A stretch of DNA of 64,000 bases from Gonocerus acuteangulatus (lineage: Eukaryota > Arthropoda > Insecta > Hemiptera > Coreidae): the NCBI GenBank assembly GCA_946811695.1, contig OX328124.1, positions 99,687,717 to 99,751,716 of the forward strand, read 5' to 3'. Of this stretch, positions 1-10,329 are shown piece by piece; position 1 is the stretch's first letter, and each line of letters starts with the position of its first letter. The position numbers and the translations under genes were made by a program. The notes under the pieces are model-generated. The model was not told the origin of the DNA, searched no databases, and was given only the letters and a program-made list of their open reading frames with translations.

Positions 1-87
1 TGAGGTTGGACTCATGACGGAATTTTTGAAAAATTTCTTCAAATCTTTATCGATCCTACCTAGTAGACACCGATGACCCCCGTTAAA

Positions 88-201
88 ATTTATATATATC
101 TATATATATATATATATATATATGCATATATATATCTATATATATATATATAGATATATATATATATATATATATATATGCATATATATATATATATATA
201 T
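88..201. repeat. (TA)n microsatellite with CATA/GATA interruptions
   Basis: Alternating TA with scattered C and G interruptions inside family A copy 1. The matching site in copies 2 and 3 also carries TA, so the tract is an integral part of the element. Confidence 0.95.
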
Positions 202-1018
202 GTGTCTGTTAACACGATAGCGGCCAGAGTTTTTGTTTTTTCGTCACGAAACTTAGTATATAGCATTCAATTAGCAAACGATTGAACGAGTTCGTTAACC
301 ACCAAAATCGGTCCACCGGAAGGGGGGGTTTACCCCGAACCCAAAACACTAATTTGACCATTTCAGCCGTAATATTTGTTATATTTCAACGAAACTTGGT
401 ATTCGTACTGGTAATATAGAGAGAAAAGTGAGATATAAAAATAAACTAAATCCGTTCATAAGGAGGGGGGGTTTACTCCGGTCCGACAATACCAATTCGC
501 CAATACCAGCCGTGATTTTAGGTATATTTCGACGATATGCGGTATTCATAGTGGTAATCTACAGGTAAATATGTGTTGTAAAAATAAACTAAATCGGTTC
601 ATTAGGAGGGGGGGTTTACTCCAGACCCACAATACCAATTCGCCACTACCAACCGAGATTTTTGTTATATTTCGACGAAACTCGGTATTCGTAGTGGTAA
701 TCTACAGGTAAATATGTGTTGTAAAAATAAACTAAATCGGTTCATTAGGAGGGGGGGGGTTTACTCCGGACCCAAATTACTAATATACTCATACTGGTCG
801 TAATTTCTGCTGTATTGTAACGAAACGCGGTATACGTCGTGGGTAACTCATGAGAAAGAAGTGTTGTAAAAATGAGCTGAATCGGTCAATCAGAAAGGGG
901 GGTTTACTTTGTAATATATTTCAATAGAAAAGCCAGCCAGACATAGGTTCACAAAGGCGCCGCAAGGAGCACTAGAGGGACTGTATCCGGTTCCTGCGTT
1001 AGATCAAAATACGATAAT

Positions 1019-1219
1019 ATGAGGATTTTGTATTTATTACGTAGTGTAATAGGTACCATGTGTAAACATAACTCTGGAAGCAAATTAATAATTTATCAGT
1101 TACACATTACACAATTAAAAGAGAACTATTCATGTTTTTATTTTATTTATGTAGGATATTTTAAGCAAATTGTTCTGGAAAGCAGTCTACACTACCCAAA
1201 TTCTGAGGAAAGTGCTTAG
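1019..1219 (+). CDS. Small ORF inside family A (unknown)
   Basis: A 66-codon ORF in the unique tail of family A copy 1. The equivalent frame in copy 3 (62518-62327, minus strand) is open for 63 codons and nearly identical. The shared core includes GTMCKHNSGSKLIIYQL and ends SSLHYPNSEESA. In copy 2 the reading frame is disturbed near 31437-31470. There is no recognisable domain. The product would be hydrophobic and aromatic-rich. Conservation may only reflect the youth of the copies, so translation is doubtful. Confidence 0.2.
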   Translation: MRILYLLRSVIGTMCKHNSGSKLIIYQLHITQLKENYSCFYFIYVGYFKQIVLESSLHYPNSEESA

Positions 1220-1250
1220 TTATGCAGCTCCTGCGTGACGGACTTTTTTC

Positions 1251-1424
1251 TTTTTTTTACGGTGCATCTACATCTAGGTCATTAGCGCCGACATCCAGGG
1301 CGCAGCGAAGAATTTTCCCAACGAGCCCTGAGATGAGAAAATTCCTGCCGGAGGTGGGAATCGAACCCACCATCTCCCCCGCCTATGAATCCAAGGCGCT
1401 AGCCACTAGACCACGGGAGGCCCC
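1251..1424 (-). mobile_element. tRNA-derived SINE (family SA)
   Basis: Read on the minus strand from 1424, the head carries an RNA polymerase III box A (TGGTCTAGTGG, about 1404-1414) and box B (GGTTCGATTCC, about 1357-1367). A short body follows, then a hairpin-forming tail (GGCGCTAATGACC...GATGCACC) and an A-rich end. It inserts directly beside the end of family A copy 1. Related heads occur at 9443 and 48570, and tail-only pieces at 9567 and 15484. The anticodon arm does not form a normal 7-base loop, so this is a SINE and not a working tRNA gene. The tail found without heads suggests it is shared with a partner LINE. Confidence 0.8.
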
Positions 1425-2775
1425 TGGAAATGTAATTTAAAACTAATTAGGTGTCAAATAATAATTTAATACTAGGTTTGTTATGGGTTACTAGACTTTT
1501 CCCTTAACCTGGAAAAATAGAATTCCCCATCAGACTCCATTTAAGGGGATGTGACTATAACGGGATTCTAATGTCCCAGGCCATGAGAGTTGCCTGCTTT
1601 GAGTGCAAATGGGCAACTCTAAATTCGGCAGGAGATGACATCATACCCCGTGGAGACAGGCCAGCTATAGCGGAAATACTATTTTTTGTCTTTCTTCCCT
1701 ACAGCTAATCCTTCTTAATTGTGTTTGAAGAAAGCCTACTCCAGCTCAGTCTTTTAATGAAGCCATGTCAAAAACCATCTTCTTCATGTCCAACAGCATC
1801 TTTCAGATTTACTTTTTTTTTTTCTTCTTTTTAAATGTTCGCTGTCGACTGTTTATACGGGCTTCCTTCTTTTTTTTAATGGTCTCATCCCTTGGTACTT
1901 TGATATAAGTCGATCTACGGTAGGCCAGTTTAAATAAATATATGCGAATATTTACACAAGAAAAGAGATATTTCATATTTTTAAAAAATGTAGGAAGCCC
2001 ATATAATCAGGCAGTACTACTTGAAGGAATTTAATCTATGGAATATATTATTTCTGGCGAATGTGCAGTAAAGACCAATGTACAATATTAGGATCTTGGA
2101 ATAGAAGGGGCGAATCATGAATTGCGGATGTTGGGAAATGGAACTCAAACTTATAGAAGTGCTTCAGGATAGCTAGTGCGAATGTTTACTCTATGGAATT
2201 CGGATTCATAAATCTGATTGAAGAAGTATGCAAATTAAATTCAATATTCTAATTATAACTATTTCGAGTGATTTATACGTAACAAAATGCTACGAGGGCC
2301 ATTTCAGACACGCGATTCGCCTTTGAAATCGGACATTGAATTTTTCATAGATGGTGGTGTTATTCACTTTAACTTGAAACTCTGAGAGAACTAAAGGCGA
2401 AACAGAGAAACAAGCGTCGTGTTCTCTACATCTTTCTTACTCAGAAAATAAAATTTTAAAAAAATCGATATTTCAGATTCGCCCTTTCTCTTCCAAGTTC
2501 CTGATATGAAAGTATGCACAAGATTGGGACAATGTCCGCCAGAATCAGTATCCATTTCTTTTTGCTGTTTATATGTAATACCTGACTGATTAAAATTCAC
2601 CACCATCCGAAAAGTCGATTAGTTCTCCTTGCACTCGTGTCTTCTTCCCATACAAAAGGACTATGGGATTCCCTGGGTTTCTGGCGAAGTTCCATAACGT
2701 TTAACAGTAATAAGCTGATCTTGTCAGTCTACAAGAACCGTTTTAGAGGAATATGTACTTCAACGAGGTTGGGAC
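1425..2775. other. Unassigned AT-rich stretch
   Basis: No coding, RNA or repeat feature that I can support. A somewhat GC-richer patch at about 1550-1670 has no recognisable identity. Confidence 0.5.
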
Positions 2776-2779
2776 TATA

Positions 2780-3957
2780 AAGTACTAGCTGAATACCCGT
2801 GCTTCGTCACGGCAGATAAGTAGTTATTTTATTGCGTTAAATAATGTTTCATTAAAATTACGTTACTATACAATTTTGTGCAGTTTATTATAGCACGGTT
2901 CCCGTCATACTATATGTTATTCAATGGGTGTTAAAATTTAAAAGTTTATCTTTACAAAAAGTTATTTGGAAACACCCATTATATTTGCGAGCATTACCAA
3001 GGTTATAGGCGGGGAGGCTGTGCAAGGGTTCAGGATATTATTACCTAATCTAGAAAACTCTAAGGATATGCTTGCCATACATCACGGTTTGACCGGGACT
3101 GACACGGTATTTTGCAATTGTTTCGGTGTCCCGCCAGGTTTTATCAATGTCCCGGAAAAGGCTGTAAGATGTAAAAAGTAATGAATTCATGTTTCTAAGA
3201 ATCTTTTATAAATCGGTTACTTTTCTACAATCAACATTTTTACTACTGCTCACAGTGTCAAAGATATGAGAATTAATCTAACTGTAAAACGCTGGAACTA
3301 CCTGCACAGCGCTGCCAGCTGCCAGACACTACTATTTGGCTGAGAGATTTTTTAAAGGAAATCAAGTAGCAGAAAAAGTCCGTTCTTATTTTTAAGGTTT
3401 GGGTAGACTAACAGTTCAGGATCCCCCCTTCCCGTTACTTGCTAGGCTTAAAACTCACCATTTTGCTTATAATTTGTACTGTTTTTATTCCCAACCCCCC
3501 CCCCCCTGGTATGCCCATCCCATATTAATGTGTCTCGGTTTAACTCTCCAAAAATATGGCAAGCCTATCTGACGGGAACAGGGGGAAAAGAAACGCAATT
3601 AAAACTCTATGAGTGACAGTTTATTTCTAGTAATTCAAGGTCTGCCGTCATAGTTGAAATTAACCTCAATTAGAAAGAAAACTATGAGATAGATAATTTA
3701 AGGTAACAGCTGTTGTTTATCGTCCTAGCAACGCAGGCTGCCTAGGCTTGCCTTCTCTAACCAACTCAAACTTTAAACCCCCCTAAAAATGCTTAAAAAT
3801 TGGAATATCAAAAAATCCTTTCTTAGCGAGTGCCTACGTTATATAGGGAGTGTCCATGCAAAATTTCAAAATTTTCTGTCGAGTGGTTTGGGCTGGGCGT
3901 TGATAAATGAGTCAGTGAGTGAGTGAGTGAGTGAGTGAGTGGTATTTGACAAATATA
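2780..3957 (+). repeat. Arthropod-type interspersed repeat with TACCCGTGCTTCGTCACGG start
   Basis: Starts CTAGCTGAATACCCGTGCTTCG and ends with a run of GTGA units (about 3913-3940) followed by tatatagta. The end segment contains AAATTTCAAAATTTTCTGTCGAGTGGTTTGGG. Pairs of ends like these are common in arthropod genomes, where they border LINE- or Penelope-type and non-autonomous repeats. Pieces of a similar element, in the opposite orientation, lie at 55335-55460 and 55940-56335. Its class cannot be settled from this window. Confidence 0.55.
2966..3181 (+). pseudogene. Fragment resembling 'HALTGCDTTS' repeat-associated proteins
   Basis: An open frame within the repeat at 2780-3957. Residues around MLAIHHGLTGTDTVFCNCFG resemble the motif LLxIHALTGCDTTSxxxG, found in large families of uncharacterised, mobile-element-linked proteins of invertebrates. 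The key Cys is replaced by Thr here and the flanking sequence has no further match, so it looks like a decayed fragment. The family assignment rests on one motif. Confidence 0.4.
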
Positions 3958-4207
3958 TAGTAGATTTTGTTAACTTCTGAACATACAGCCTAATGTCATG
4001 AAACTAATTAAATACAGTCATTTTGTGTGTTTATTTTGACATTCCACCTAATGTGGATTTCCATGTGTTCTTAGCGCGGTTCCTCCCTCCCTCCATAGGG
4101 AGAAAACCCGCTTACGCGGATTACCTCATGACGCAATCCGGAAGTGCTGACTAGAAACATTTTACGTTTCAGAACCCATAGATCTGGAAAATAACGGTGA
4201 TTACAAT

Positions 4208-4365
<158 letters not shown>

Positions 4366-4581
4366 CAGGGTGTCCCATAAATGTCTAGTCATATTGTGGG
4401 AGGTGATAGAGGACCTTTAGGGGAACAAAAAATGTTCTATGACGATTTTCCGAATTCTCACACATAAGGGAGAAAACGTCGTTTTATTGTTTTTTCGAGA
4501 CAAACGTGGTTTTTAGAAGAATAATCGTTGTAGCTCCGGCCCAGGTGGTTCTACTAGAAAGGAAGTGAAACCAATGGAAAG
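4366..4581 (+). mobile_element. TA-flanked foldback element, left end, cut by assembly gap
   Basis: Begins CAGGGTGTCCCATAAATG directly after TA and matches the first 216 bp of the full element at 52050-53729. The sequence then runs into Ns. The rest of a long palindrome may be what the assembly failed to resolve. Confidence 0.8.
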
Positions 4582-4781
4582 NNNNNNNNNNNNNNNNNNN
4601 NNNNNNNNNNNNNNNNNNNNNNNNNNNNNNNNNNNNNNNNNNNNNNNNNNNNNNNNNNNNNNNNNNNNNNNNNNNNNNNNNNNNNNNNNNNNNNNNNNNN
4701 NNNNNNNNNNNNNNNNNNNNNNNNNNNNNNNNNNNNNNNNNNNNNNNNNNNNNNNNNNNNNNNNNNNNNNNNNNNNNNNNN
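4582..4781. other. Assembly gap (200 N)
   Basis: Exactly 200 N, a conventional placeholder. It begins inside the foldback element and ends beside a poly(T) run. Confidence 0.99.
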
Positions 4782-5211
4782 TTTTTTTTTTCTTTTTTTT
4801 TTATTTAAGCTGATTAAATTACATCAAACTGCTCCGTAGCTCTCAAAAAAGTCATCGCTCTCTGACTCAATTCATGATCGCCTCCAAGTATATCACAGAG
4901 AGAACCATGAACGTCCATTTGGTTCCGTGAGGCTCTACAATCTGTAAAAATGAGTTTAATAGAAAGATATTCACCACAAACTATGCGAACAGACCTCGAT
5001 TCTTTTTTTACGTTAATATCCATAGTTGAGAATAGTGTGTCCTATTCTTACTCTCGACAGAACCACCTCATCTCGCCTAGTGTTTCCATGCCGAGTTTGT
5101 GGATCAGCTAATTCACGTAAAACGTATCAGCTCTGTTTGCATAAAAACGGATGTACGAGACGTTTCCTATTCAAGAAAGAAACGGAAAATTGCAGCGACA
5201 CGTCAAGATAA
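4782..5211 (-). pseudogene. 5'-truncated LINE, ORF2 C-terminus with poly(A) tail
   Basis: Read on the minus strand. One frame encodes RRDEVVLSRVRIGHTILN (about 5030-5085), the segment that follows RNase H in I-superfamily and related LINEs. A frameshift then leads into a frame (5023-4814) with CGEYLSIKLIFTDC, a C-terminal zinc-knuckle relic whose expected His is lost, and DILGGDHELSQRAMTFLRATEQFDVI as the last 26 residues before the stop. An A-rich tail (poly-T on the plus strand, 4782-4802) follows. It is typical of a short, 5'-truncated LINE insertion and is not functional. The clade cannot be fixed from this piece. Confidence 0.7.
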
Positions 5212-5720
5212 TTCAATAATTATAAATGACAGCGTAAGGCCCTTGAAGGAAAACAGTCTCAATTACAATTTACTATGATACAAGCCCCGACTGAACGGAG
5301 GGACAATCTCTTGTGCCACCTCGTAAGTCTAGCCGCCAACAAGTCAGCTTAATGAGGCCGACAACAGAAACCCCTATGCGGACGCTTATGAGAACCATAT
5401 GCTAATATTACCACTATAGTTGCAGATATACGCAGACGATAACAACTTTAGTACTTTACGATTGAACTTCGAGACGAGAAGTCATCATCGTAACTTGATC
5501 ATGCCGATACGTTGGTCTTAACGATGATTGGAAATGATGTCTTCCTGTTGTGGAAAAAAGACGAGTCTCATCATATGCCGACAATCCAGCAATTTCAATT
5601 TCAAACAGTAATCATCTTCGTAATTAAAGATTGATTTCGATATAAGTAATTATAAAATACTATAACCTGTTTTTATATTACCCCGCATAACAAGTATCAT
5701 CGGAACCGGGATGTTTCTGC
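5212..5720. other. Unassigned stretch
   Basis: No feature recognised. Base composition is closer to balanced than in the flanks. Confidence 0.5.
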
Positions 5721-5721
5721 A

Positions 5722-5868
5722 ACTCCGAAGAAATGTAGCTATTGCAGATAAAGTAGAGATACCAATTTCAAAACAAATTCAAATAGATACCAATTTCAAA
5801 ACAAACAATTTCAAAACTCCGAAGAAATGTAGCTATTGCAGATAAAGTAGAGATACCAATTTCAAAAC
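5722..5868. repeat. Tandem duplication of a family-A-like terminus
   Basis: ACTCCGAAGAAATGTAGCTATTGC and the following 30 bp occur at about 5722 and again at about 5816 (period about 95 bp). The motif resembles the family A terminus (CTCCGAAGGAAAGTAGCTATTG). The second unit runs into ATTTTTTCAAATCTTTACCGAC, as family A does. Confidence 0.6.
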
Positions 5869-5869
5869 A

Positions 5870-6400
5870 TTTTTTCAAATCTTTACCGACACTAACAAAT
5901 AGGTGAATGAATGAATGAATGACGATTTTTATTTTATAAAAAAAATTAAAAAACATAATATATGACTATGGTTCCAAAAATGTTAAATATAAGTATTTAA
6001 AGCAAATCAACAAATAAATAATTTACAAATAGAATATGTGTGTATTCCAATAGTTTTAAACATGAATATGAACTATTTATAAACATTAACAATTTTCCTT
6101 TCTGCATATATCCATCCCAAATAATTATTAATAAGTTATAAGAGAAAACAAATCAAAATAAACAGCACCAACAAAAAATTAGTATGAAGTATCATCGGTA
6201 AGTGATTAAAAAACATCTTTACAAACTGGTCTAGACTGACCGACATACCGAAGTCTGTCCAATGTTTATATAATTTAGATATTTAATACAAACAATTTGT
6301 TATAGGTATTGCTTGCGTCGCTCCGTAACCTAACAACTAAGTAATACACACTAAAATCGCAAATCACCCTCATCCATTTTTATATATATATACATATATC
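5870..6400. other. Unassigned AT-rich stretch
   Basis: Contains a short GAAT/GAAC-type run (about 5904-5922) and otherwise no feature that I recognise. Confidence 0.5.
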
Positions 6401-6421
6401 AGTGGTAGAGCACTCAACTAT
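6401..6421 (+). repeat. Box A fragment of SINE family SB
   Basis: CAGTGGTAGAGCACTCAACTA, directly after a short TA run, matches the tRNA-like head of SINE SB at 28821-28841. Only this fragment remains. Confidence 0.4.
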
Positions 6422-6503
6422 TTATATTTATTTTGTATTTTCATATGTTATTTTAAGCACAATCCTCATGAATAAGGCGTAAACGGGGATATTTTGCTGA
6501 TAA

Positions 6504-6840
6504 TTGGGTTTAGTTATGCAGCTCCTCTGTGACTTTGCTCTCTACCAATTTGCCATTACCATCCGTAATATTAGTTATATTTCAACGAAACTCGGAATTC
6601 GTTGCGGTCATCTAAAGAGAAAAAATAAATTAAATTGGTCCATTATGTGGTGGGTTTACTTTGGATCCAAATCAATAATTTGCTCATACCGGTCGTAATT
6701 CATGTTGTATTCTAATGAAACTCGGCATAAACCATAAGTATCTAAAGAAAAATATCTGTTGTAAAATAAACCAAATCAGTCCATCGGAAGGACTACTTTG
6801 ACCTATGGTTGAATTGAATTAAAGCGCCAAAAGTGGGTGG
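6504..6840 (+). repeat. Diverged family A fragment
   Basis: TTAGTTATGCAGCTCCTC..., then CATTACCATCCGTAATATTAGTTATATTTCAACGAAACTCGG, and two diverged 143-bp-type units. The order is rearranged relative to the intact copies. Confidence 0.6.
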
Positions 6841-7117
6841 GCAAGGCTACCCATAGTAGTAGGAGCATTTCAAAATAATGCACCAGTATAGAACATTGTA
6901 TGACAAATCTTTTGGTACCTTTTGAAGACCTCTGACATGAGTACTTTCGAAGGTATGAGCGAAAGAAGCGCAAAAAAATGATTTTTTTCTTTTACATTTA
7001 AAAAAAATGTTCCAGGAGATTTTCTGTTTAAGCATATCTCAATTATCGTTACCTATTTGAGGTATTTTTATTTTCACTTTATTTAACGGCTTATCAACAA
7101 TTGGGCACCCTTATATA
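6841..7117. other. Unassigned stretch
   Basis: Nothing recognised. Confidence 0.4.
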
Positions 7118-7118
7118 A

Positions 7119-7201
7119 TGCCAACAGCAGGTAATCGGTCACCCATTCAGGTACTGGCCACGCCCGACGTTGCTTAATTTCGGTGATCAACGGGTACCGG
7201 T
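7119..7201 (-). pseudogene. 5S rRNA-derived fragment
   Basis: On the minus strand, GATCACCGAAATTAAGCAACGTCGGGC and then GTACCTGAATGGGTGACCG match the internal promoter region and 3' half of 5S rRNA, ending at GTTGGCAT. The 5' third is lost and there are several mismatches, so it is a pseudogene or the head of a 5S-derived SINE. Two other 5S-like pieces lie at 54054 and 60192. Confidence 0.75.
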
Positions 7202-8187
7202 ATATTCGACTTGGCTAAGCCCGTTGTCTCCGAAGATATTCCTGCGAAAAGTAGCTTGCCCTCTCTCAACATCCAACATATGCGCCCTGGTATATTTATA
7301 CACACACGCAATCCGATGACGACAAACACAGAGGGCGTTTCCTCATCCCTTTTACAGTTATGGTGATCTATTTCTGACCCACGACCTAAATTATAAGTGA
7401 TTGTAATGGAATTAGACCTGTTTAAGAAATACCAGCCACGAGTTTTCAAATAAGACGTTGAGCTGTCAGCCTCACCAAGAGGATTAGCTCTAAACTTGCC
7501 TAAACATTAATAAGCCAAATGAAAAATATTTCTTAAGGTATCCCATCAAAACAGATTTTCTAACCAATATATTTTAATTAGTACCTTAATTCCTACGGAA
7601 TATTTAATACTTGATGAGAAGTAGCGAGATAAGCTCGATTATTCATAGTTAACTTTTAGTTATATGCAGCTGATTGGAGTTCACTTTCAATAAAATAAAA
7701 ATAATTTACCTTTGGAAAAAAAATTAATTAATTAAATTAATAAATAATAAACAAAAACAAAAAAAAAAGATAATTAAATAATATGATACGATAACCACCC
7801 TTTATTTTATTGTTCTCCATAGAGAGGAAAACAAAAATACTTTGCCTTTCATTCTTGTGGGAATTGTAGTGCGGTCAAGGGAATTTCCGAAATGGGAAGT
7901 ATAACAATCAAACATATCCTTTAGTTGTGCTGGTGGTGACAATGTGTACCTAACTTAGTATTTTAGTAGTTTATTTAATAATTAATAAATTGTTTCCAGT
8001 TGTATTCCTTCGTATTTTTATTATGAAGACCAGAAAAAATAGATAGAAAACATCCAAGGTTGAGGCTGGTCTGCATGACCAGTGTTGAAGCCCTAAATAA
8101 ATAAATAACCATTGGAATAATTTTAATCAATTTTGTATTCCACTCAGCTTCGTTCCGAAGGAATTTAGCTGCTGACTTTGAACTTGA
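7202..8187. other. Unassigned AT-rich stretch
   Basis: Low-complexity A/T at about 7705-7790. No coding or RNA feature supported. Confidence 0.5.
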
Positions 8188-9086
8188 TACACCCCCCCCC
8201 TCCCTAAAAGTTAAAGAGCATCAATAATTGATTCCAAAAAAACACAAATACGTAATAATTTGAGCAATATTAAAATTTGTAAGTCACTATTGAGCCAAAA
8301 TGAGAATTAGTGAAATTTTCATTTGATCGCATTTTGCAAAATTTTGGTTCCTATTAGCCACAATTTACTTCTGATTCCATGTATCAAATAACAGTGTATG
8401 CAGAATATTGAGGGGGAAGAGGGAGAACCCTAAGAAATTTAGACTCATACCTGTGTCCAAAAAATTTTTATCACTGTACTTCTATATTATATTATATATT
8501 ATATCTAGCGAATTAGGCAATTTTACGTGGCCGAATTTGGACTTTGACCAGATCATATGACGCAGAATTTAATGATGTTTAATAATAATGTGATAGAAGA
8601 TACTCCACCTGACGATGACCCTTAATCTGGGCCCTCAAAAGGAACAAAAACGTGATATAATTCTATTAGCTTAACATCATTTCACTCATTAAATGTCGTG
8701 AGAGGGAATAAGTGTATATTAATGTTTTTAATTTACTGTTTACTTCAAATGCAGTCATTTTCAATATAATAGGCGTCTAATTTTCTCGGATAAACATTTC
8801 TCGGACACAGGTATGAATCTAAATATCTTAGGGTTCCCCAGACCCTTTTCCCCTCAAAATACCGCATACACTGTTATTTGATACATTTAGAATGGAATCA
8901 GAATTCAATTGTGGCTAATAGGAACCAAAATTTTGCAAAATGGGATCAAAATTTCACTAATTCTCATTTTGGCTCACTAGTGACTTAAAAATTTTAATAT
9001 TGCTCAAATTTATAAGTTTTTGTGCTTTTTGGAATCAATTGTTGATACTCTTTAACTTTTAGGGATGGGGGGGTGTATCAAATGAA
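8188..9086. repeat. Inverted repeat, two arms of about 280 bp
   Basis: The left arm (about 8188-8469, from TTGATACACCCCCCC to CATACCTGTGTCC) is the reverse complement, with moderate divergence, of the right arm (about 8806-9086, GGACACAGGTATGAATCT to GGGGTGTATCAA). The spacer is about 336 bp. A block in the spacer (about 8504-8580: TCTAGCG, then GGCCGAATTTGGACTTTGACCAG) is repeated directly just outside the right arm (about 9166-9240). No ORF is present. It could be a foldback-type transposon or a decayed inverted duplication. Confidence 0.75.
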
Positions 9087-9411
9087 TTGATGAATCCAAG
9101 CTGTAACTTGTTAAAAGTAGGCTCACCAGAGTATTTCGGAAAATTGGAAAAAATTGTTGTTTTTGTCTAGCGATTGCGGCACTTTTTCCTGGCCGGACTT
9201 GGACTTCGACCAGTTCATTTGAAGAAAAATTTAATGTTCTTTACTCCCTATTTGAAGTTTCTTTAATCCGAAATCAACGGTTTTTAAATGAATGAAGAAA
9301 AACTGAAAAGAGTGCTAAAATTTCGCGGTTCTTTGGCTGCCAAAAGTTCTCCCCCCCGGCTTTCGAGTTGGAAAAATTGGTTTCAGCATACTCACACCAT
9401 ACCTAAGGATA

Positions 9412-9442
<31 letters not shown>

Positions 9443-9443
<1 letters not shown>

Positions 9444-9565
9444 GGGCCTTAGATTTAGATTCATAAGCGGGAGGTGGCGATCCCCACCGGCAGCAGGAAT
9501 TTTCACATCCCACGGTTCGTTGGGAAAATTCCTCGCTGCACCCTGGATCTTGGCGCTGCGGCCCT
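9443..9565 (+). mobile_element. SINE family SA, decayed head and body
   Basis: GATTCATAAGCGGGAGGTGGCGATCCCCACCGGCAGCAGGAATTTTCACATC, then GTTGGGAAAATTCCTCGCTGCACCCTGGATCTTGGCGC, matches the 1251-1424 copy in the opposite orientation. Box A is lost. It is preceded by a poly(A) run (9420-9442). Confidence 0.7.
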
Positions 9566-9566
9566 T

Positions 9567-9645
9567 TTTTTTTTTTTTTTTTAGCGGCGCATCTACATCT
9601 AGGTCATTAGCGCCGGCGCCGTAAATCTTGGGGAATTAATGTTAG
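9567..9645 (-). repeat. SINE SA tail, orphan
   Basis: Poly(T), then AGCGGCGCATCTACATCTAGG and TCATTAGCGCCG. This is the SA 3' hairpin tail (GCGCCG pairs with CGGCGC) in the minus orientation, abutting the plus-strand copy tail to tail. Confidence 0.7.
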
Positions 9646-9917
9646 CTCAAACCCCTCTATCTATTGGGCTATAGGCTTTTTATTAATGAAATGAAATGAA
9701 AAAAAATATTTTATTCTAGGACTTTTTCCCTCAAGAATAACGTATAAATACATTTTGTTGATTAAGAAATATAAAACCTATAGAAAAGCCAAAAACCGGA
9801 CTCTAATAATATTTACAAAATCTTATACAATAGAATAAAACATAAGTCCATATAAATAAAAAAGAAAAGAGTGAATACTGGAGCAATATGGAGATGGGGG
9901 AGGGTGGGGCAAAGATG
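9646..9917. other. Unassigned flank of the LTR element
   Basis: AT-rich flank with an A-rich stretch. No feature. Confidence 0.4.
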
Positions 9918-9921
9918 ATAC

Positions 9922-10310
9922 TGTAGCACCACGAAAGTAAACTGACTGGCAACACCGTAACCTGACTGTCAACAATGGGAAGGTTACGTAGGGTTAGTCA
10001 GTGTTGCCGGTGCCACAATAATTTATGAATATTTAAATTTCTTACCGCGGCTTTGAGATAACCCGAAAATTACCTAGCCAAATTTAAGTTTTGTGTGTAT
10101 AAAAAGTGCGACAACGTGGTGCTGATTTTCTGTGTGACTTTTTTGGACTTTCTTTAAATTATCTGGCAGTGGACCGTTATTTATTATTTAATTTATTATC
10201 AGAAGTTAATTATTATTACTTTTCAATTGCCAAGTGTTTTATTTTTTTATTATATAGACATTTATTTTTTTAACCGGCTTATTTTATTTTTTACCTGATA
10301 CTCCTATAAA
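9922..10310 (+). repeat. 5' LTR
   Basis: Starts TGTAGCACCACG and ends CTCCTATAAA. Contains a TATA box (TATAAAAA, 10098-10105) followed by GTGCGACAACGTGG, a likely start region. It differs from the 3' LTR at four positions (one early G/A, one C/T, two near the 3' end). Confidence 0.95.
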
Positions 10311-10311
10311 G

Positions 10312-10329
10312 TGGTGACCCCGACGTGAT
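10312..10329 (+). promoter_or_regulatory. Primer-binding site for tRNA-Trp
   Basis: TGGTGACCCCGACGTGAT, one base after the LTR, is complementary to the CCA-tailed 3' end of insect-type tRNA-Trp (known 3' sequence ATCACGTCGGGGTCA plus CCA). It overlaps the gag ATG at 10328. Confidence 0.9.

Larger units (their letters stand above)
1..1242 (+). mobile_element. Family A repeat, copy 1 (cut by window start)
   Basis: First of three near-full copies of an approximately 1.2-kb interspersed repeat (others at 30449-31662 and, inverted, 62304-63551). It contains a (TA)n tract (about 88-200), then tandem units whose poly-G/GTTTAC landmark recurs near 328, 471, 614, 759 and 902, a period of about 143-145 bp, then a non-repetitive tail ending TGCGTGACGGAC. 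The tail holds a 66-codon ORF (1019-1219) that is nearly the same in copy 3. The copies share subterminal inverted repeats (TTAGCACTTTCCTC near one end, GAGGAAAGTGCTTAG near the other). No transposase or RT is visible, so it is non-autonomous. The class is uncertain: Helitron-like (TC...CTAA termini with an end hairpin) or a TIR element. Confidence 0.75.

Noticed and set aside
1222..1440. ORF with VGIEPTISPAYESKALATRP
   Set aside because: A known artefact of translating a tRNA-SINE head. Not a gene.
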